DNA of 64,000 nt from Akkermansiaceae bacterium (GTDB lineage: Bacteria; Verrucomicrobiota; Verrucomicrobiia; Verrucomicrobiales; Akkermansiaceae). Both the position numbers and the translations under genes were made by a program. The stretch covers positions 1-64,000 of the forward strand of contig JACKPZ010000019.1 in the NCBI GenBank assembly GCA_024233135.1, in the 5' to 3' direction. Every line of letters begins with the position of its first letter. The first letter of the stretch is position 1. Below the pieces are notes generated by a model, which worked only from the letters and a program-made list of their open reading frames with translations, ran no database searches and was not told the origin of the DNA. Shown piece after piece: positions 61,797 to 64,000 of this stretch.

Positions 61797-63109
61797 TCCC
61801 GAACCGCCGGCTCCTGCTGCTTGCCGCGTGCTGGGTGTTCGGCGGAGTGCTCGCCATCGCCCTGCCGGCCGCTCTGCCGGCCGCTCTGCCGGCGTGGAAA
61901 CTGGCGGGTCTGGGCCTGCTCGCGGTGGCGCTTGCCGATGCGGTCATCGTTCGGTTCGCGGCGGCGCCTGTGGTCACGCGCCGGCTGCCGGAACGATTCG
62001 CCCAAGGGGTGGATTCGGATGTCCGCCTGCAGATCACCAACCGCAGCCGGCTGCCCGCGCGCTGCGAAGTCTTCGACGGCATCCCGCAGGGAGCGAAGGC
62101 GGAAACCCTGCCGTGCGCTTGCGAACTCGAGCCGTCGAGGAACGTGCGGATCGAGCACCCCGTCTCGATGGACCAGCGGGGCGAGGCGGTTTTCGGGCAG
62201 GTTGAGATTCTTCGCGAGTCGCCGCTCGGTCTTTGGCAGCGCAAGACCCGCCACCTCGGCGAAGAGCGAGTGAAGGTGTATCCGAACTACGAACCGGTCA
62301 TTCGTTTCGCCCTTCTGGCATTGCAACATCGCGAGAGTCCCATGGGCATCGTCCGCCGCCCGCGCGCCGGGACGAGCCGGGATTTCCACCAGCTCCGCGA
62401 CTACCGTGATGGCGACCCGTTCACACAGATCGACTGGAAGGCCTCGTCCCGCCGGCAGGTGCTCATCAGCCGCGACTATCAGGAACAACGCGATCAATCG
62501 GTGGTCTTCCTCATCGACACCGGACGCCGCATGCGGGCGCTCGACCACGGCGTGCCGCAGCTCGACCACGTGTTGAACGCGGTGCTGCTCGTGTCCCACG
62601 TGGCCTTGCGGCAGGGCGACCACCTCGCGGTGAAATCGTTCGGCGGCACCGACCGCTGGCTGCCGCCGGTGAAGGGAGCGCATGCGATGCCCGTGCTGCT
62701 CAACCACCTCTACGACTACCAGGCCACGCCGGAACCAAGCGACTTCGCCGCCGCCGTCGAGCGCTTGATGGCGCTGCAGCGCCGCCGCTCGCTCGTCATC
62801 GTGGTCACCAACCTCCGTGGCGAGGACGGCAACGAACTGCTGCCATCGCTGCAGGTGCTTTCCACCCGCCACCTCGTCCTGCTCGCCAGCATGAGGGAAG
62901 GGGATGTGCAGGAAGCGCTCCGCAAACCGGTCGAGTCCCTGCGCGGCGCGCTCCGCTATCTCGCCGCCGGACGCTACGATCAGGAACGCCGCGAAATCCT
63001 CGCCGCGCTCGGCGCATCCGGTATTCTCACGCTCGACTGCACGGCCGCGGAATTCCCGATCGCGCTTGCCAATCGCTACCTCGACGTGAAGGCGGCGGGG
63101 CGCCTCTGA
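61793..63109 (+). CDS. DUF58 domain membrane protein
   Basis: 438 residues from the GTG at 61793 (overlap GTGA). Two N-terminal hydrophobic segments, the first with LPAA repeated three times by a 12-bp tandem DNA repeat. DUF58 core: GTSRDFHQLRDYRDGDPFTQ, IDWKASSRRQVLISRDYQEQ, then a von Willebrand A-like domain (SVVFLIDTGRRMRALDHGVP). Usually next to a MoxR AAA ATPase and transglutaminase, involved in envelope or complex assembly; neither partner is visible here. Confidence 0.9.
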   Translation: MIPNRRLLLLAACWVFGGVLAIALPAALPAALPAWKLAGLGLLAVALADAVIVRFAAAPVVTRRLPERFAQGVDSDVRLQITNRSRLPARCEVFDGIPQGAKAETLPCACELEPSRNVRIEHPVSMDQRGEAVFGQVEILRESPLGLWQRKTRHLGEERVKVYPNYEPVIRFALLALQHRESPMGIVRRPRAGTSRDFHQLRDYRDGDPFTQIDWKASSRRQVLISRDYQEQRDQSVVFLIDTGRRMRALDHGVPQLDHVLNAVLLVSHVALRQGDHLAVKSFGGTDRWLPPVKGAHAMPVLLNHLYDYQATPEPSDFAAAVERLMALQRRRSLVIVVTNLRGEDGNELLPSLQVLSTRHLVLLASMREGDVQEALRKPVESLRGALRYLAAGRYDQERREILAALGASGILTLDCTAAEFPIALANRYLDVKAAGRL

Positions 63110-63204
63110 AAAAGGTTCGAAAAACGCGATCGCGGAATGCCGCTGCGGCCGATTTGTGGCATGCTCGCTTGCGTAAGGGATAGCACAACAGCCCCCCAAA
63201 GGGC

Positions 63205-63247
63205 CCACGGGCGTCGGTTTTAGGGAGCCGGCGCCCGTGGTTTTTTT
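63205..63247 (+). terminator. Strong intrinsic terminator, 13-bp stem, 7 T
   Basis: CCACGGGCGTCGG (63205-63217) pairs with CCGGCGCCCGTGG (63228-63240), one G-T pair, then TTTTTTT. It lies about 96 bp after the DUF58 stop and may end that transcript or a small RNA. Confidence 0.8.
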
Positions 63248-63569
63248 ATGGCCCGGGGCTTCGCGAAACACCTCGAAAACGGGACTCATCGCGCCACACC
63301 CATTGCGGGTAATTTTGTGAAACATTCGTTGGAATCCGCGGGTTTCTGTGACATTTTTTGGCATAGCGGAAAGTTTGCTTGCGGAATTTTAAATTTCGTG
63401 TGATCTGTCTTTCACGGTTCTCCGAATTTCCGTCTCCACGGATCTTTTGGAGGTCCGTCATTTCCAGACTCCGATCGACCGAGGCGTTCGCCTTGCGGAT
63501 CTCCGGGGGGACATCCGCCAAGGTTCTTGGTCCCGATCGGATTCTTTGGGGGGAATGTGCTACAAACGG

Positions 63570-63600
63570 GGCGCGGTTCGGCAACGGACCGCGCCTTTTT
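63570..63600 (+). terminator. Intrinsic terminator or attenuator before the SLBB gene
   Basis: GGCGCGGT (63570-63577) pairs with ACCGCGCC (63588-63595), followed by TTTTT. The following gene starts 57 bp downstream, so read-through control of that gene is possible. Confidence 0.7.
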
Positions 63601-63657
63601 CCTGTCCGGAGGGGCGGGTGGGTTGAACGGGAGCGGTGATTTGATACCCTCCGGCCG

Positions 63658-63990
63658 ATGAATCGCAGGACCGCACTCTTGTTTCTCGTGGGCATGCCCG
63701 TGCTCGGCGCGGAGAAGGAAAAACCTCAGCCGAAGGTGGACGGGCCGTCGATCGCGGTGGGCGGGCAGGTGGAGAAACCCGGACCGCAGGCCTTCCGACG
63801 CGACACCACGGTGCTCGCCGCGATTTTCTCCGCCGGCGGTGCCACCAAGTTCGCCGCGCTCCGACGGGTGAAAATCCACCGCGGCGGGAAAACCAAAGTC
63901 GTCGATCTGACCAAGGAAGCGGGAAAGCTCGAGAAGGTTCAGGACGGCGATGTGATCGAGGTGCCGCAAATGAATCTCTTCGGCCGATGA
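63658..63990 (+). CDS. Small SLBB-type protein, polysaccharide export related
   Basis: 110 residues with signal sequence (TALLFLVGMPVLGA). The mature part is a single SLBB fold: VGGQVEKPGPQAFRRDTTVL, AAIFSAGGATKFAALRRVKI, VVDLTKEAGKLEKVQDGDVI and EVPQ. SLBB domains occur in Wza-like outer-membrane exporters; a free-standing one is unusual and may be a periplasmic accessory. The window ends just after it, so neighbours are unknown. Confidence 0.8.
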   Translation: MNRRTALLFLVGMPVLGAEKEKPQPKVDGPSIAVGGQVEKPGPQAFRRDTTVLAAIFSAGGATKFAALRRVKIHRGGKTKVVDLTKEAGKLEKVQDGDVIEVPQMNLFGR

Positions 63991-64000
63991 GGCCCGGAAA

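Larger units (their letters stand above)
63110..63657 (+). other. Gene-free stretch with two intrinsic terminators and a likely small RNA
   Basis: 548 bp with no convincing ORF, AT-richer in the middle (63310-63420) than its surroundings. It contains strong terminators at 63205-63247 and 63570-63600. A possible promoter TTGTGG near 63155 could drive a short transcript ending at 63247. The second lies 57 bp before the SLBB gene, so it may cap a leader RNA for it. Confidence 0.5.

Noticed and set aside
61862..61893. 12-bp tandem repeat in the DUF58 gene as a phase-variation tract
   Set aside because: Three in-frame copies only extend a hydrophobic helix (LPAA); a change of copy would not shift the frame.
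63440..63600. A riboswitch upstream of the SLBB gene
   Set aside because: A terminator is clear, but no aptamer consensus I know fits, so only the terminator is annotated.

Overview
The window is a GC-rich, gene-dense piece of a bacterial chromosome. Gene content suggests a heterotrophic member of the Verrucomicrobiota, near the Luteolibacter/Haloferula/Verrucomicrobium group. The pointers are secreted fucosidase, sulfatase, GH2 and GH39-like enzymes, a PTPDL-like secreted protein and a CtaM/SCO oxidase-assembly operon. This placement is an inference from gene content; no rRNA is present.

Left part (1-12.5 kb): the 5' part of an alpha-L-fucosidase, an NnrS-type membrane protein behind a near-perfect palindrome, a TPP riboswitch with thiC, and a REP-palindrome cluster around a RAYT transposase, bounded by a 17-bp direct repeat. 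Then come phnA, a DUF808 protein, L-fucose isomerase divergent from an AraC regulator, a CtpA-type protease and a sulfatase. Fucosidase, sulfatase and fucose isomerase fit degradation of fucose-rich, probably sulfated glycans.

12.5-30 kb: ftsH; a 1191-residue TerB-like/FHA-like/ABCG fusion facing a roadblock-like protein and a ParA ATPase; a thioredoxin-like lipoprotein; a PTPDL-like protein; hisB-hisH; a sulfotransferase; potB-potC; tRNA-Pro(UGG); hpt; tspO; and a dGTPase. Two copies of a hairpin-rich interspersed element lie at 12.3 and 30.1 kb.

30-47 kb is mostly housekeeping: sufS, a TGS-less thrS, a CHAP-like secreted protein, a glycosyltransferase with no usual start codon at its apparent N-terminus, an oxidase-assembly operon (two SCO-like proteins and a DUF420 protein carrying an EF-hand), glucosyl-3-phosphoglycerate synthase, a TetR regulator, coaD, a solitary sdhB, a CbiX/DR2241 pair, a lipoate-ligase-like protein, two DUF2383 paralogues that share a sigma-54-like promoter motif, and an assimilatory nitrate reductase.

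47-54.6 kb is the most unusual region: an HNH endonuclease, a gene whose start codon lies in an 18-bp palindrome, a NYN/PIN-like protein, two paralogous single-pass membrane proteins with extracytoplasmic domains and C-terminal DUF2726 domains, a membrane NERD-like protein, and exactly 30 copies of a 7-bp G-rich repeat. Several of the nuclease-like domains have lost catalytic residues.

54.6-64 kb: short hemA with a hemX/ccsA-like gene, a secreted GH39-like and GH2 pair in an overlapping operon, a secreted protein with a possible caspase-like His/Cys dyad, a DUF58 protein, a gene-free stretch with two strong terminators, and an SLBB export-type protein.
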